Assembly (NCBI GenBank): GCA_030843315.1
Contig: JAUUPT010000072.1
Location: forward strand, 1 to 19,502
Source: Bacteroidaceae bacterium
GTDB taxonomy: Bacteria > Bacteroidota > Bacteroidia > Bacteroidales > Bacteroidaceae
Reading direction: 5' to 3'
Length of the DNA stretch: 19,502 nt
Under the pieces are notes generated by a model. That model saw only the letters and a program-made list of their open reading frames with translations, was not told the DNA's origin and made no database searches. Below, piece after piece: positions 7,867 through 17,500 of the stretch. How positions within the stretch are numbered: the stretch's first letter is position 1; each line of letters starts with the position of its first letter. A program made the translations under genes and the position numbers.

Positions 7867-8324
7867 CAAGAGCTATCTTTCCGGGAACGTTCGACCCGTT
7901 TACCATCGGACACTCGTCGGTAGTGAACCGTGCACTGACTTTTATAGACGAAATCGTCATCGGGATAGGTATCAACGAGAACAAAAACACGTATTTCCCC
8001 CTCGAAAAACGTGAGAAGATGATTCGGGACTTCTACCGGAACGAACCGCGCGTCACCGTGCAAACGTACAACAGCCTGACCATCGACTTTGCCCAGCAGG
8101 TAGGCGCCAATCTGATTATACGCGGCATCCGCACGGTGAAGGACTTTGAGTACGAAGAAACCATAGCAGACGTCAACCGCAAGCTGACCGGAATTGAAAC
8201 CATCCTGCTCTTCACTGAACCGGAACTTACTTGCATCAGCTCCACCACCGTACGCGAGTTGCTGCAATTCGGAAAAGATATAAGTATGTTCATCCCGGAA
8301 GGAATGGAAATTAATGATAAGTGA
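7863..8324 (+). CDS. coaD: Phosphopantetheine adenylyltransferase
   Basis: It catalyses the penultimate step of coenzyme A synthesis, transferring AMP from ATP to 4'-phosphopantetheine to give dephospho-CoA in the cytoplasm. The 153-residue protein is normal length for CoaD. Nucleotidyltransferase motifs: GTFDPFTIGH (8-17, the T-x-G-H signature with His17), the lysine in the ENKNTYF loop (Lys41), IIRGIRTVKDFEYE (85-98, Arg87), and ISSTTVREL (125-133, the second ATP-binding motif). The start codon overlaps the parE stop by four bases, and the protease gene follows 14 bases after the stop, so the gene is embedded in the block and shows no promoter of its own. The pairing with parE is probably one of shared transcription rather than shared pathway. 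Confidence 0.95.
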   Translation: MTRAIFPGTFDPFTIGHSSVVNRALTFIDEIVIGIGINENKNTYFPLEKREKMIRDFYRNEPRVTVQTYNSLTIDFAQQVGANLIIRGIRTVKDFEYEETIADVNRKLTGIETILLFTEPELTCISSTTVRELLQFGKDISMFIPEGMEINDK

Positions 8325-8338
8325 TTAATAAATAGACA

Positions 8339-9964
8339 ATGAAGAAATTTCTCAGCATTATTATAGTATGTATATGCACCGTGATGGTGCAGGCACAGAA
8401 GCCGAACAATGAAGCCATACGCAAACTGCAAATGGCCGAGTTCGCCATTACCAACCTGTATGTAGACAAAGTAGATGAAGACAAACTGGTAGAGGAAGCC
8501 ATCATCAAGATGCTGGCTCAACTAGACCCACATTCCACCTACAACAATGCTGAGGAAGTGAAGAAGATGAATGAGCCTCTGCAAGGCAACTTCGAAGGTA
8601 TCGGCGTACAGTTTCAGATGATAGAAGACACCTTGCTCGTGATACAGCCCGTGAGCAACGGCCCCTCCGAAAAAGTGGGTATCCTTGCCGGTGACCGTAT
8701 TGTAGCCGTCAACGACACTGCTATTGCCGGAGTAAAGATGAGCACGGAAGATATCATGAGCCGCCTGCGTGGTCCGAAGGACTCGGAAGTAAAACTCACC
8801 ATCGTACGCCGCGGAGTGGACGACTCATTATACTTCACCGTAAAACGCGACAAGATACCTATCCTCAGCTTAGATGCCGCCTACATGATACAGCCCAAGA
8901 CCGGATATATACGTATCAACCGCTTCGGCGCCACCACTGCCGAAGAATTCATAAGTGCCCTGAAGGAACTTCAGAAGAAAGGCATGAAGGACTTGGTTCT
9001 CGACCTGCAAGGCAATGGTGGAGGCTACCTGAACGCAGCCATCGACCTTGCCAACGAGTTCCTGCAACAGAAAGAACTGATTGTCTATACCGAAGGAAGA
9101 GCCGCACGCCGCAGTGATTTCTTTGCCAAAGGTACCGGAAACTTCAAGAGCGGACGCCTCATTGTATTGGTAGATGAATATTCGGCTTCGGCCAGCGAAA
9201 TCCTTACCGGTGCCATACAGGACTGGGACAGAGGGGTAATAGTAGGACGCCGTTCCTTCGGCAAGGGACTGGTACAACGCCCCATCGACCTGCCGGACGG
9301 CTCCATGATACGCCTGACCATAGCCCGCTATTATACTCCTTCGGGACGCTGCATCCAGAAACCATACGATAATACCGCCAGCCTGGACGCCCGCATAAAA
9401 GGAGATGACAACCAAGAGAAATACAACCTGGAACTGATAGACCGCTTCAACCACGGAGAGATGATTCATGCAGACAGCATCCACTTTGCCGACTCTCTGA
9501 AGGTACAAACCAAACGCCTGGCACGTACCGTTTACGGAGGTGGAGGCATCATGCCGGATTATTTTGTTCCGATAGATACGACCCAATATACCGACTACCA
9601 CCGCAATCTGGTAGCCAAAGGAGTAGTCATCAAAGCTACCACCGGCTACATCGAGAAACATCGGAAAGACCTGAAAGACAAATACAAGAAGTTCGAAAGC
9701 TTCAACGAGAAGTTTGAAATAGACGATAACTTCCTGGCCGACATACGTGCTCTTGCCGATAAAGAGAAGATAGAATTCGATGAAAAACAATACAATCAAT
9801 CGTTGCCGCTGATAAAGACACAGCTCAAAGCATTGATTGCCCGTGACCTGTGGGATATGAATGAGTATTTCCAGGTAATGAACTCAACAAACAATAGTGT
9901 GCAACAGGCATTGAAAATATTGCAAGACGGCACCTATGAACAAACTCTAAAGCCCAAGCTATGA
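8339..9964 (+). CDS. Exported S41 C-terminal processing peptidase
   Basis: A 541-residue serine protease, secreted to the periplasm by a signal peptide (about 1-20, ending VQAQ). A helical N-terminal part carries DPHSTY (63-68), the usual lead-in of the family, followed by a PDZ domain (about 84-170: FEGIGVQF, GDRIVAVNDTAI, GPKDSEVKLTIVRRG) that should recognise substrate C-termini. The S41 catalytic domain spans about 175-345. LDLQGNGGGYLNAAIDLANEF (221-241) is the family core, and the nucleophile is most likely Ser284 in YSASASE, 25 residues before the general base Lys309 in SFGKG, the spacing known for the Prc/D1-protease Ser-Lys dyad. The helical C-terminal region (about 420-541) has no catalytic motif. 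It closes the parE-coaD block; substrates cannot be deduced. Confidence 0.93.
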   Translation: MKKFLSIIIVCICTVMVQAQKPNNEAIRKLQMAEFAITNLYVDKVDEDKLVEEAIIKMLAQLDPHSTYNNAEEVKKMNEPLQGNFEGIGVQFQMIEDTLLVIQPVSNGPSEKVGILAGDRIVAVNDTAIAGVKMSTEDIMSRLRGPKDSEVKLTIVRRGVDDSLYFTVKRDKIPILSLDAAYMIQPKTGYIRINRFGATTAEEFISALKELQKKGMKDLVLDLQGNGGGYLNAAIDLANEFLQQKELIVYTEGRAARRSDFFAKGTGNFKSGRLIVLVDEYSASASEILTGAIQDWDRGVIVGRRSFGKGLVQRPIDLPDGSMIRLTIARYYTPSGRCIQKPYDNTASLDARIKGDDNQEKYNLELIDRFNHGEMIHADSIHFADSLKVQTKRLARTVYGGGGIMPDYFVPIDTTQYTDYHRNLVAKGVVIKATTGYIEKHRKDLKDKYKKFESFNEKFEIDDNFLADIRALADKEKIEFDEKQYNQSLPLIKTQLKALIARDLWDMNEYFQVMNSTNNSVQQALKILQDGTYEQTLKPKL

Positions 9965-10002
9965 TGACACCCTGTTAAGAACCTTTTTCCAATCTTATTA
10001 CC

Positions 10003-13000
10003 ATGAAACACATCATAATGATGCTTGTACTTCTGCAATGGGCGCTTGCCGGCAGAGGACAAGCCTATGAGTCAGACATCTATTTTTCCCATCTGGATAG
10101 CAGCAATGGACTGTCGTCCAATGAAATTACTTGTATCTTCAAGGATTCACGCGGGTTTATGTGGTTTGGCACTATCTCAAACATCAATCGTTATGATGCC
10201 AACTCTTTCAAAGTATTTCAGCACCGTGAAAACGGAGCGCCTTTCTCCGAAGAAACCGTCTTCAGAATGAGCGAGACCAAGGACGGATTCATCTGGATTA
10301 CATACAGAGACAAACAAATCAGTGTGTTCGACCCTCAGGAGAACCAATTCCATACAACACCCGAGATTGCCCGTTTATTGGGAATCTCCCAGGACATCTA
10401 CCAAGTATTTCCCACAACGGACAACAACCTGCTCTTTACGGACAAACAGGGTAATGTATATCTGTATAATTACTTCTCAAAGAATGTAACCACGCTTAAA
10501 AACAACCATGAGCAATGCCAGGTCTCGGACATAGCAATCTATGAGAACGAAATGTATCTGCTATATGTCAATGGATTATTGGAATGTATCGACCTGAGCC
10601 GCTTTGAAACACTATTCAAAACCGAATATCTGCACCAGGCACATCCCGACCTGGCAGCCGGATGGAATATGTTCATCGACAGGGATGGAGAACTATGGAT
10701 TTATCAAGATCCCCCTAATTATTGGGGAGTTTATCTTTATACCCCTCAGGAAAACTCCTGGCGTAAGTTTGACACGCAATCGAAAATCAAATTGTCCTCT
10801 AATATGGTGAGAGGGGTAGAGCAAAGCAGCAATGGTAACATCTGGATAGCTACAGACCACGGTGGCCTCAACATCTACGACAAACGGACGGAAAAAATCA
10901 CCTGTCTCAAGAATAATCCTTTTGTCAGAGGCAGTATCAGCCAGAACAGTTTAATATCCATTTACAAGGATAATGAGGAGATCATCTGGCTGGGTACCTA
11001 TAAGAAAGGAGTAGATTATCATCACAAGAATCTGTTCAAGTTCAAGCGTTTGCAATATCCTCTATCTGTTGACACCGGTATAGAGGAGAATGACTGCACC
11101 TGCATTTTGCAAGAGTCTCCACAGCGGTTATGGATAGGAACCAATGGCGGAGGATTGCTTTGCTACAACCGGCAGACACAGGAGTATAAACGCTATGTAC
11201 ACGACCCGCGAAACTCCAACAGCCTGTCGTCCGACATTATTGTATATATAATAAAGGATAAGAATGGCCGCCTATGGATAGGTACCTATATGGGAGGTTT
11301 AGTCTGCTATGACGGACAGTTCCACACATTCTCACCCGAGAAAGTTAAGAAAGGACATAATGAGTTGACAAGCATCACCAGTATGGAATACGATGGTGAC
11401 AACAACCTTTGGATAGGGACATTGGAAGATGGATTCTACCAATTTGACATCAACACAAAAACGTGGGAAGAAAAAGAGATAGTATATGGTAAAGACAGTG
11501 TCTACCAAAGAAAAGTCAACGATATAGCCCAGGGAGGCCAGAACGAACTGTTTATAAGCACCAGCCAAGGTATCAACATCTATAACACTGCTACTCAAGA
11601 AGTACGGATGCTGAACGAAGAATTTTCTCAGGGAAAGACCATCAATGAAACTTACTTCTTCGCAATGTGCCTGGATTCGAATAATTTGTTGTGGTTGGGA
11701 GGCAACAATGGTATCTATGTATATAACAGGAATACCAAAGAGTTGTTCCATTTTGATACGAGCAACGGACTGCCGGACAACCATATCGCCATTTTCCAGG
11801 AAGATATCAAAGGATTTATGTGGATCGGCACCAAGAACGGACTGGCAAAAGCGAAACTGGAAACAGCAAACGGTGAAACCAAATGTAGTATTCAGAATTA
11901 TATGCAGGAAGATGGACTGCCTTCTGCCACATTCAACCGTAATGCCGGCTCGATGGATAAAGACGGTAACTTTATTTTTGGAACAACCAACGGGTTAGCC
12001 CTTTTCACGCCACACGAGATATACCTCAGGTATAATTCACCTAAAATAATGATTACCGATTTGTGGATACAAAACCAAATAGTGTCACCCAATACACTAT
12101 ATGACGGAAAACCTATCATTGAAAAGGACATCAGCTACTCCCCCAAGATCAGCTTTACATACGGACAGCACAGCCTGGCATTGAGTTTAGCCATTCTGGA
12201 CTATTTGCACCCGCAGAAGAATAGTATCTCTTATAAGATGGTAGGTCTTGATTCGAAATGGAATGAAGTCACTAACAACCACCAATTCGTAACTTATACG
12301 AACTTGAATCCGGGAGACTATATCTTCCTGGCCAAGGCAAGTAATCCGAATAGTGGACAGACCAGTGAAACGATACGGATTCCTATCCATATTGCTCCAC
12401 CATTCTATTCGTCCATATTTGCCTACGTCCTATATATCATCCTATTTATCATCTGTTTGTATCTGATGCTGCGCTATGTTCTGAACATCCAGAACAAAAG
12501 GTTCAGATATGAAAAGGGAAGAATCGTATCGACCCAACAGCATGATATGGATGAAATGAAACTACGGTTCTTCACCAATATAAGCCACGAGTTCCGTACC
12601 CCGCTTTCGCTGATCATTCTCCCCATCGAGCGCTTGCTGAAGACGGAGAAAGATCCCGAACTACGGATGTCATATCAGTTGATCCGCCAGAATGCGCAGC
12701 AACTGCTGAACCTGGTCAATCAAGTATTGGATTTCCGCAAGATAGATCAGAAGAAACATCAACTGGTACTGTCTTCGGGAGATATTGTATTATTTGTAAA
12801 CGATATTGTCCGCTCTTTCAGACAACTGTCCGAAGAGAAGCAGATATCTTTCACTTTTTCTTCATCCACCCCCTCGTTCATCATCAAGTTCGATGCTGAC
12901 AAAGTGCGTAAGATTATTGCCAATCTGCTGAATAACGCATTCAAGTTCACTCCTGAGAGGGGGAAAATAGCCGTCAGATTATTCCCCATACAACGAAAAG

Positions 13001-14160
13001 AGCAGTTACAACTTTGCATTGAAGTGTCCGATACGGGTATCGGTATCCTCCCGGAAGACTTGGAACACATATTCGACCGTTTTTACCAGGTAAATGCTGA
13101 TGACAAGTCTCCGGCTTCGGTAAACCGGGGGACAGGAACAGGCATCGGATTGCATCTGTGCCATGAGTTTGCTGAGATACATCATGGAGAAATAACGGCA
13201 ACCAGCACCTACGGGCAAGGCAGTGCTTTCTCCTTCTATTTCCCTGTTGAAACAAGCGAATATCAAGAAACGATACACGATGGAGCAGAGGAAAGTACTC
13301 CAACGGAAACGGAAGAAAGTTCCCCGATAGAAGCAGAAGAACTCCCGAACTACAGCGAACCGGAAGAGAATGCAGATACTGAAAAGACCAGCATATTACT
13401 GGTAGATGACAATAAGGATTTCCGTGAATACATGCTATTCTGCCTCAAAGACACTTACAACGTAGTGATGCAACCCAACGGTGAGCAGGCTTGGGAATAC
13501 ATACTGAAAGCATTCCCGGATATAGTTATTACGGACATCATGATGCCGATAATGGATGGCATCACCCTATGCCGCCTGATAAAAGAAGATGTACGCACTT
13601 CGCACATCCCGGTTATTCTGCTTACCGCCAAAACCGGACAAGAGAACGAATATACCGGATTGCAAGCCGGTGCGGACGATTACATCTGCAAACCTTTCAA
13701 TATAGATACGCTTTCGCTGAAGATCAAGCATATCGCCGAGCAAAAGAAGCAGATGCACCAAAAGTTGATGAAGTCTTCGCACACCAGCATCCAACTTGCC
13801 GATGCCCCAATTAGTTCTCTGGATGAAGAATTGATAAAAAAAGCGATTGCCTATATCGAACAGGAACGATCGAACCCACAATTCTCTGTAGAGCAACTCA
13901 GCAAACAAATGTGCATGAGCAGAACCAATTTCTATAAGAAATCGCTTTCCTTAACCGGAAAGACTCCACTCGAACTGATACGTTCGGTACGACTGAGGTA
14001 TGCTGCGCAATTATTGGAAAAGACGCAAATGCGCATCAACGAGATTGCCATGGAAATAGGAATGAACGATATGAAAGCCTTCCGCAAGTATTTTAAGGAA
14101 GAATTCGGAGTTCTACCTTCAGAGTACGACAGGCACAGCGATAACAAATCCGACGATTAA
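10003..14160 (+). CDS. Hybrid two-component system sensor/regulator (HTCS)
   Basis: A 1385-residue one-chain signalling protein of the kind that controls polysaccharide utilisation loci. Order: signal peptide (about 1-21); periplasmic propellers (about 25-675) with repeated blade motifs such as FMWFGT (52), LWIGTNGGG (376), LWIGTYMGG (424), LWIGTLEDG (469) and FMWIGTKNG (605); a Y_Y_Y domain (about 730-798); one membrane helix (about 803-826); HisKA with NISHEFRTPL (phospho-acceptor His862); HATPase with NLLNNAFKFTP (974), SDTGIGI (1009) and GTGTGIGL (1043); an acidic linker (1083-1128); a receiver with DD 1135-1136, phospho-acceptor Asp1178, Thr1208 and Lys1230; and an AraC-type DNA-binding domain (about 1278-1376). 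All key catalytic residues are present. It most likely activates the adjacent susC/susD genes. It starts 38 bases after the protease gene with no visible terminator or clear promoter between, and ends at a strong terminator. Confidence 0.95.
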   Translation: MKHIIMMLVLLQWALAGRGQAYESDIYFSHLDSSNGLSSNEITCIFKDSRGFMWFGTISNINRYDANSFKVFQHRENGAPFSEETVFRMSETKDGFIWITYRDKQISVFDPQENQFHTTPEIARLLGISQDIYQVFPTTDNNLLFTDKQGNVYLYNYFSKNVTTLKNNHEQCQVSDIAIYENEMYLLYVNGLLECIDLSRFETLFKTEYLHQAHPDLAAGWNMFIDRDGELWIYQDPPNYWGVYLYTPQENSWRKFDTQSKIKLSSNMVRGVEQSSNGNIWIATDHGGLNIYDKRTEKITCLKNNPFVRGSISQNSLISIYKDNEEIIWLGTYKKGVDYHHKNLFKFKRLQYPLSVDTGIEENDCTCILQESPQRLWIGTNGGGLLCYNRQTQEYKRYVHDPRNSNSLSSDIIVYIIKDKNGRLWIGTYMGGLVCYDGQFHTFSPEKVKKGHNELTSITSMEYDGDNNLWIGTLEDGFYQFDINTKTWEEKEIVYGKDSVYQRKVNDIAQGGQNELFISTSQGINIYNTATQEVRMLNEEFSQGKTINETYFFAMCLDSNNLLWLGGNNGIYVYNRNTKELFHFDTSNGLPDNHIAIFQEDIKGFMWIGTKNGLAKAKLETANGETKCSIQNYMQEDGLPSATFNRNAGSMDKDGNFIFGTTNGLALFTPHEIYLRYNSPKIMITDLWIQNQIVSPNTLYDGKPIIEKDISYSPKISFTYGQHSLALSLAILDYLHPQKNSISYKMVGLDSKWNEVTNNHQFVTYTNLNPGDYIFLAKASNPNSGQTSETIRIPIHIAPPFYSSIFAYVLYIILFIICLYLMLRYVLNIQNKRFRYEKGRIVSTQQHDMDEMKLRFFTNISHEFRTPLSLIILPIERLLKTEKDPELRMSYQLIRQNAQQLLNLVNQVLDFRKIDQKKHQLVLSSGDIVLFVNDIVRSFRQLSEEKQISFTFSSSTPSFIIKFDADKVRKIIANLLNNAFKFTPERGKIAVRLFPIQRKEQLQLCIEVSDTGIGILPEDLEHIFDRFYQVNADDKSPASVNRGTGTGIGLHLCHEFAEIHHGEITATSTYGQGSAFSFYFPVETSEYQETIHDGAEESTPTETEESSPIEAEELPNYSEPEENADTEKTSILLVDDNKDFREYMLFCLKDTYNVVMQPNGEQAWEYILKAFPDIVITDIMMPIMDGITLCRLIKEDVRTSHIPVILLTAKTGQENEYTGLQAGADDYICKPFNIDTLSLKIKHIAEQKKQMHQKLMKSSHTSIQLADAPISSLDEELIKKAIAYIEQERSNPQFSVEQLSKQMCMSRTNFYKKSLSLTGKTPLELIRSVRLRYAAQLLEKTQMRINEIAMEIGMNDMKAFRKYFKEEFGVLPSEYDRHSDNKSDD

Positions 14161-14174
14161 ACAGAAGTAATTAT

Positions 14175-14212
14175 ACAGGTCTTGCCATTCGGTTGGTAAG
14201 GCCTGTTTTTTT
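14175..14212 (+). terminator. Strong intrinsic terminator after the HTCS gene
   Basis: Arms 14175-14186 (ACAGGTCTTGCC) and 14195-14206 (GGTAAGGCCTGT) pair over 12 positions, two of them G-U, around an 8-base loop, and run directly into seven T residues (14206-14212). It lies 15 bases after the HTCS stop, so susC must have its own promoter. Confidence 0.88.
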
Positions 14213-14254
14213 CAGAAGAATTCACCTTTGTTTTAAGAGATAAACACTCTACTA

Positions 14255-14340
14255 TCCAAACAACCCCCAAATAGGAGCCATCCATCCCCGTTCCTGCAAC
14301 CAATCCCCCCTTTCATTTGAACAAATATCCCCCTCCTTTT
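14255..14340 (+). promoter_or_regulatory. Candidate HTCS operator: four phased C-tract repeats
   Basis: Four related stretches occur on the plus strand: CAAACAACCCCC (14257-14268), CCATCCATCCCC (14278-14289), CAACCAATCCCCCC (14297-14310) and CAAATATCCCCC (14322-14333). Their C runs begin at 14264, 14286, 14305 and 14329, that is 22, 19 and 24 bases apart, close to two helical turns. AraC-type regulators usually bind direct repeats about this far apart. The array sits upstream of a -7-like box and between the HTCS terminator and susC. Repeats and spacing are seen; the binding role is inferred. The rest of the 344-base gap before susC holds the terminator, the -7-like box and AT-rich leader sequence. 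Confidence 0.45.
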
Positions 14341-14354
14341 CCGCTACAATAGCC

Positions 14355-14362
14355 TAATTTTA
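14355..14362 (+). promoter_or_regulatory. Weak -7-like box for susC
   Basis: TAATTTTA matches five of the six fixed bases of TAnnTTTG (last base differs). It lies 22 bases after the final C-tract repeat, so a bound regulator would occupy the place of a -33 element; none is present here. A weak, activator-dependent promoter would be expected for a PUL. If correct, the leader is about 135 bases long. Confidence 0.3.
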
Positions 14363-14504
14363 CAATGAATCGAAAACACTATTTATTAATCTTAAATTAT
14401 TGTATGCCTATGGGAAAAGAAAAGCCATTTTATGAATACCTCTAAATCTATAGCTCTAACCAAGCTAATTATTGAGTTTAATTTATTCTAATATCAAGAC
14501 TAAT

Positions 14505-17500
14505 ATGGAAAAACACTTAAAATCACATCGTAACACAAGTCCTATAATAAAAGGCTTGTATCTATTATTCTTCTCACTCTTAACCACGACGGTGCAAGTA
14601 GCTATTGCATCGGATACAGTCACAGAAACGACAGAAAGCAATCAGCAAGTTGAAGAAATACACGGTCTTATCGTCGATACAGGCGGTATACCTATCATTG
14701 GTGCCAGTATTCTTCAAACAGGAACGACAAACGGAGTCACTTCCGACCTGGATGGAAAATTCACATTGAGAGTTCCCCTCGGAAGTACACTTAAGATATC
14801 TTATATCGGCTATGTTTCAGTCGAAGTAAAAGCAGCCAAGGACATGAAAATTACCCTACGCGAAGATACAGAATTACTGGACGAAGTAGTGGTAGTGGGC
14901 TATGGTACCGTAAAGAAATCAGACGTTACGGGTTCTGTAGTATCTGTCAACTCAAAAGATATGATGAAGCGTAACCCCGTAACTTTGGGTGAAGGATTAC
15001 AGGGAGCAGCAGCCGGTGTATCGGTTGTCCGCAACTCAGGTGACCCCGAAGGCGGAGTAACCATCCGTATTCGTGGTGTGGCAACGGTAAACAACTCTGC
15101 CGATCCTCTTTATGTAGTGGACGGTGTACAAGTTGGTACCAGCATCGAATTTCTTAACCCGAATGACGTTGAATCAATTGAAATCCTGAAAGATGCTTCT
15201 GCAACTGCCATTTACGGTTCGCAAGGTGCTAATGGTGTTATCATGATTACCACCAAGAAAGGATCACAAGGGAAAGCACAATTAACATTCTCTGCAAACT
15301 ACGGAGTCCAAATGCTTAGCAGAAAGCTGGATATGGCGAATGCCTCTGAATTCGTGCATGGTGTACGCCGCGCAGCTGCAAGTGATGGAATCGGTATGAC
15401 AAATGGAGCCTGGATTAACTATGACAAAGACTTAAATAGCATTGACTGGCAAGATGAGATGACTCAAACTGCCCTTCAACAAAATTATAACATCTCACTT
15501 TCGGGAGGAAATGAGAATACACAGGCAATGGTTTCAGTAGGTTACTTAAATAATGACGGTATTGTTATAGAATCAAACTTCAAACGTATCACAGCGCGTG
15601 CTAATGTAAACTATAAAGTGAAAGACTTTATTCGTGCCGGCGTGAACCTTTCTTATGTTCATACAGAGAAATATGGCGGCGGTAACTTACAGAATTATGC
15701 CACACTTATTCCTACAATGGATGACGTAGACGCAGACGGCAACCTTATCAATGTTCCAATACGCTACCCCGACGGAACATGGGGACACTTCAAGAAAGAA
15801 GGTAACGGTGATACGAACAAGGGACAGGATAACCCCGTAGCAGCCGCACGTACAGCCGACGCACGCAATTACTTCAACCGTGTCTTGACAAGTGCCTATA
15901 TGGAACTTGACTTGGTAAAAGGGCTTACTTTCAAGACTATCGGTAGTGTGAACTATTTCGGTAGCTCCTATCATGGTTACAATGCATGGCACGATCGTAC
16001 CTATGGAAGCGAAACCCGCGTTGATGGTTTCAATGTTGAGCAATACCAAGGAGTAGGCTTGAACCTGGAATCATACTTCACTTATAATTTGAAATTCTTG
16101 GAACACCACAGTTTGAACCTGATGGCCGGATATTCATCATCCCGCTACAAACCCCAGGATGTAAAGGCAAGCGCTTCTGATTTCCCGGCAAACACAATTC
16201 GTCGTATCGAGTTGACCAACAACACTGCAACTATCAACGCAAGTGGAGGTTTGGGACGTGAATCACGTAATGAATCATACTACGGACGTGTTATGTACTC
16301 ACTGATGGATCGCTACTTATTGACTGCTACTGTACGTCGTGACGGTTCTTCCAACTTCGGATCCGGCAACCGCTACGGTACATTCCCTTCAGCTTCTTTA
16401 GCTTGGCGTATGACAGAAGAGGATTTTATTAAGAATCTGAATATTTTCAGTAACCTGAAACTTCGTGCAGGTTGGGGACAAACCGGTAATGCAGGTAACT
16501 CTACCAATCTTTCCGTAGACCAGTTATCTTCTGACCGTATTGCTTACTACCTTTATATGAATGGCTCTAATTCTTCAACAATTGCACCGGGTTTGGCACA
16601 AACAAGAGAAATTGATACCAACCTTAAGTGGGAGACCAACGAGCAAACCAACATCGGTCTGGATATGGGATTCTTCAACAACGAACTTAGCATCAGTTTG
16701 GATTACTTTATCCGTGATGCAAAGGATTTGCTGCTCTATCGTAACATTCGTCCTTCTACCGGTTATACCAGCATTTATACCAATGCCGGACATATCCGCA
16801 ACTCAGGTGTGGAATTTGCAGTAAACTACCAGAAACAATTCGACGAGTGGGGATATAGTATCAAAGTGAACGGTTCTACTTTGAAGAACAAAGCCATAGA
16901 AGTAGGAGACGATATTTATTCTTCCAGTGGAGCAGCTGATGGCGACTATTGGTCTAACTACTCTCTGACAAGAAACGGACACCCGGTAGCTTCCTTCTAC
17001 GGATGGAAAGTAGACGGTATCTTCCAAAGCCAGGCAGAAATTGACGCATTGGACTCTAAGGTTTTAGGTGACGCAAACGGTGGACACTACCAGTCAGCCA
17101 GTACCCGCCCCGGAGATTACAGATATAAAGACCTGGACGGTAACGGATATATCGACGATAATGACCGTACAGTGTTAGGTGATGGTTATCCTACTTTGAA
17201 CTATGGTATCAGCTTAGGAGGAAACTATAAGAACTGGGATTTCAATCTCTATATGTATGGTGTATTGGGACAAGATATTCTTTCTTATGCCTATAAGAAC
17301 CTGACCAATATGTACATTGCCGATGGTGGTTACCGAAATGTATTGGCCGATTGTATCAAAAACGCATGGACTGAAGATAATCATAGCAACAAGTATCCAC
17401 GACTGAGCAAGACAGATGCCAACCACAACGGACAAGTATCTGACGCTTACTTACTGAATGGTAACTTCCTGAAGATTCAGAACATCCAGATAGGCTATAC

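Noticed and set aside
8870..9799. 309-residue open frame on the minus strand, opposite the S41 protease gene
   Set aside because: It lies wholly inside a well-conserved gene, has low-complexity hydrophobic composition and no recognisable motif. It is a by-product of codon use in the real gene.
14262..14333. Minus-strand G-quadruplex from four G runs
   Set aside because: The loops would be 15-18 bases, far longer than usual for stable quadruplexes; phased protein-binding repeats explain the pattern better.
14404..14445. A 13-codon open frame (MPMGKEKPFYEYL) in the susC leader
   Set aside because: It could be a leader peptide, but it has no ribosome-binding signal, no stem-loop coupled to it, and frames of this length arise by chance in a 135-base leader.
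14472..14504. Upstream TTG start for SusC, adding 11 residues
   Set aside because: The ATG at 14505 begins a well-ordered signal peptide; the added residues are not typical and TTG starts are rare in this genus.
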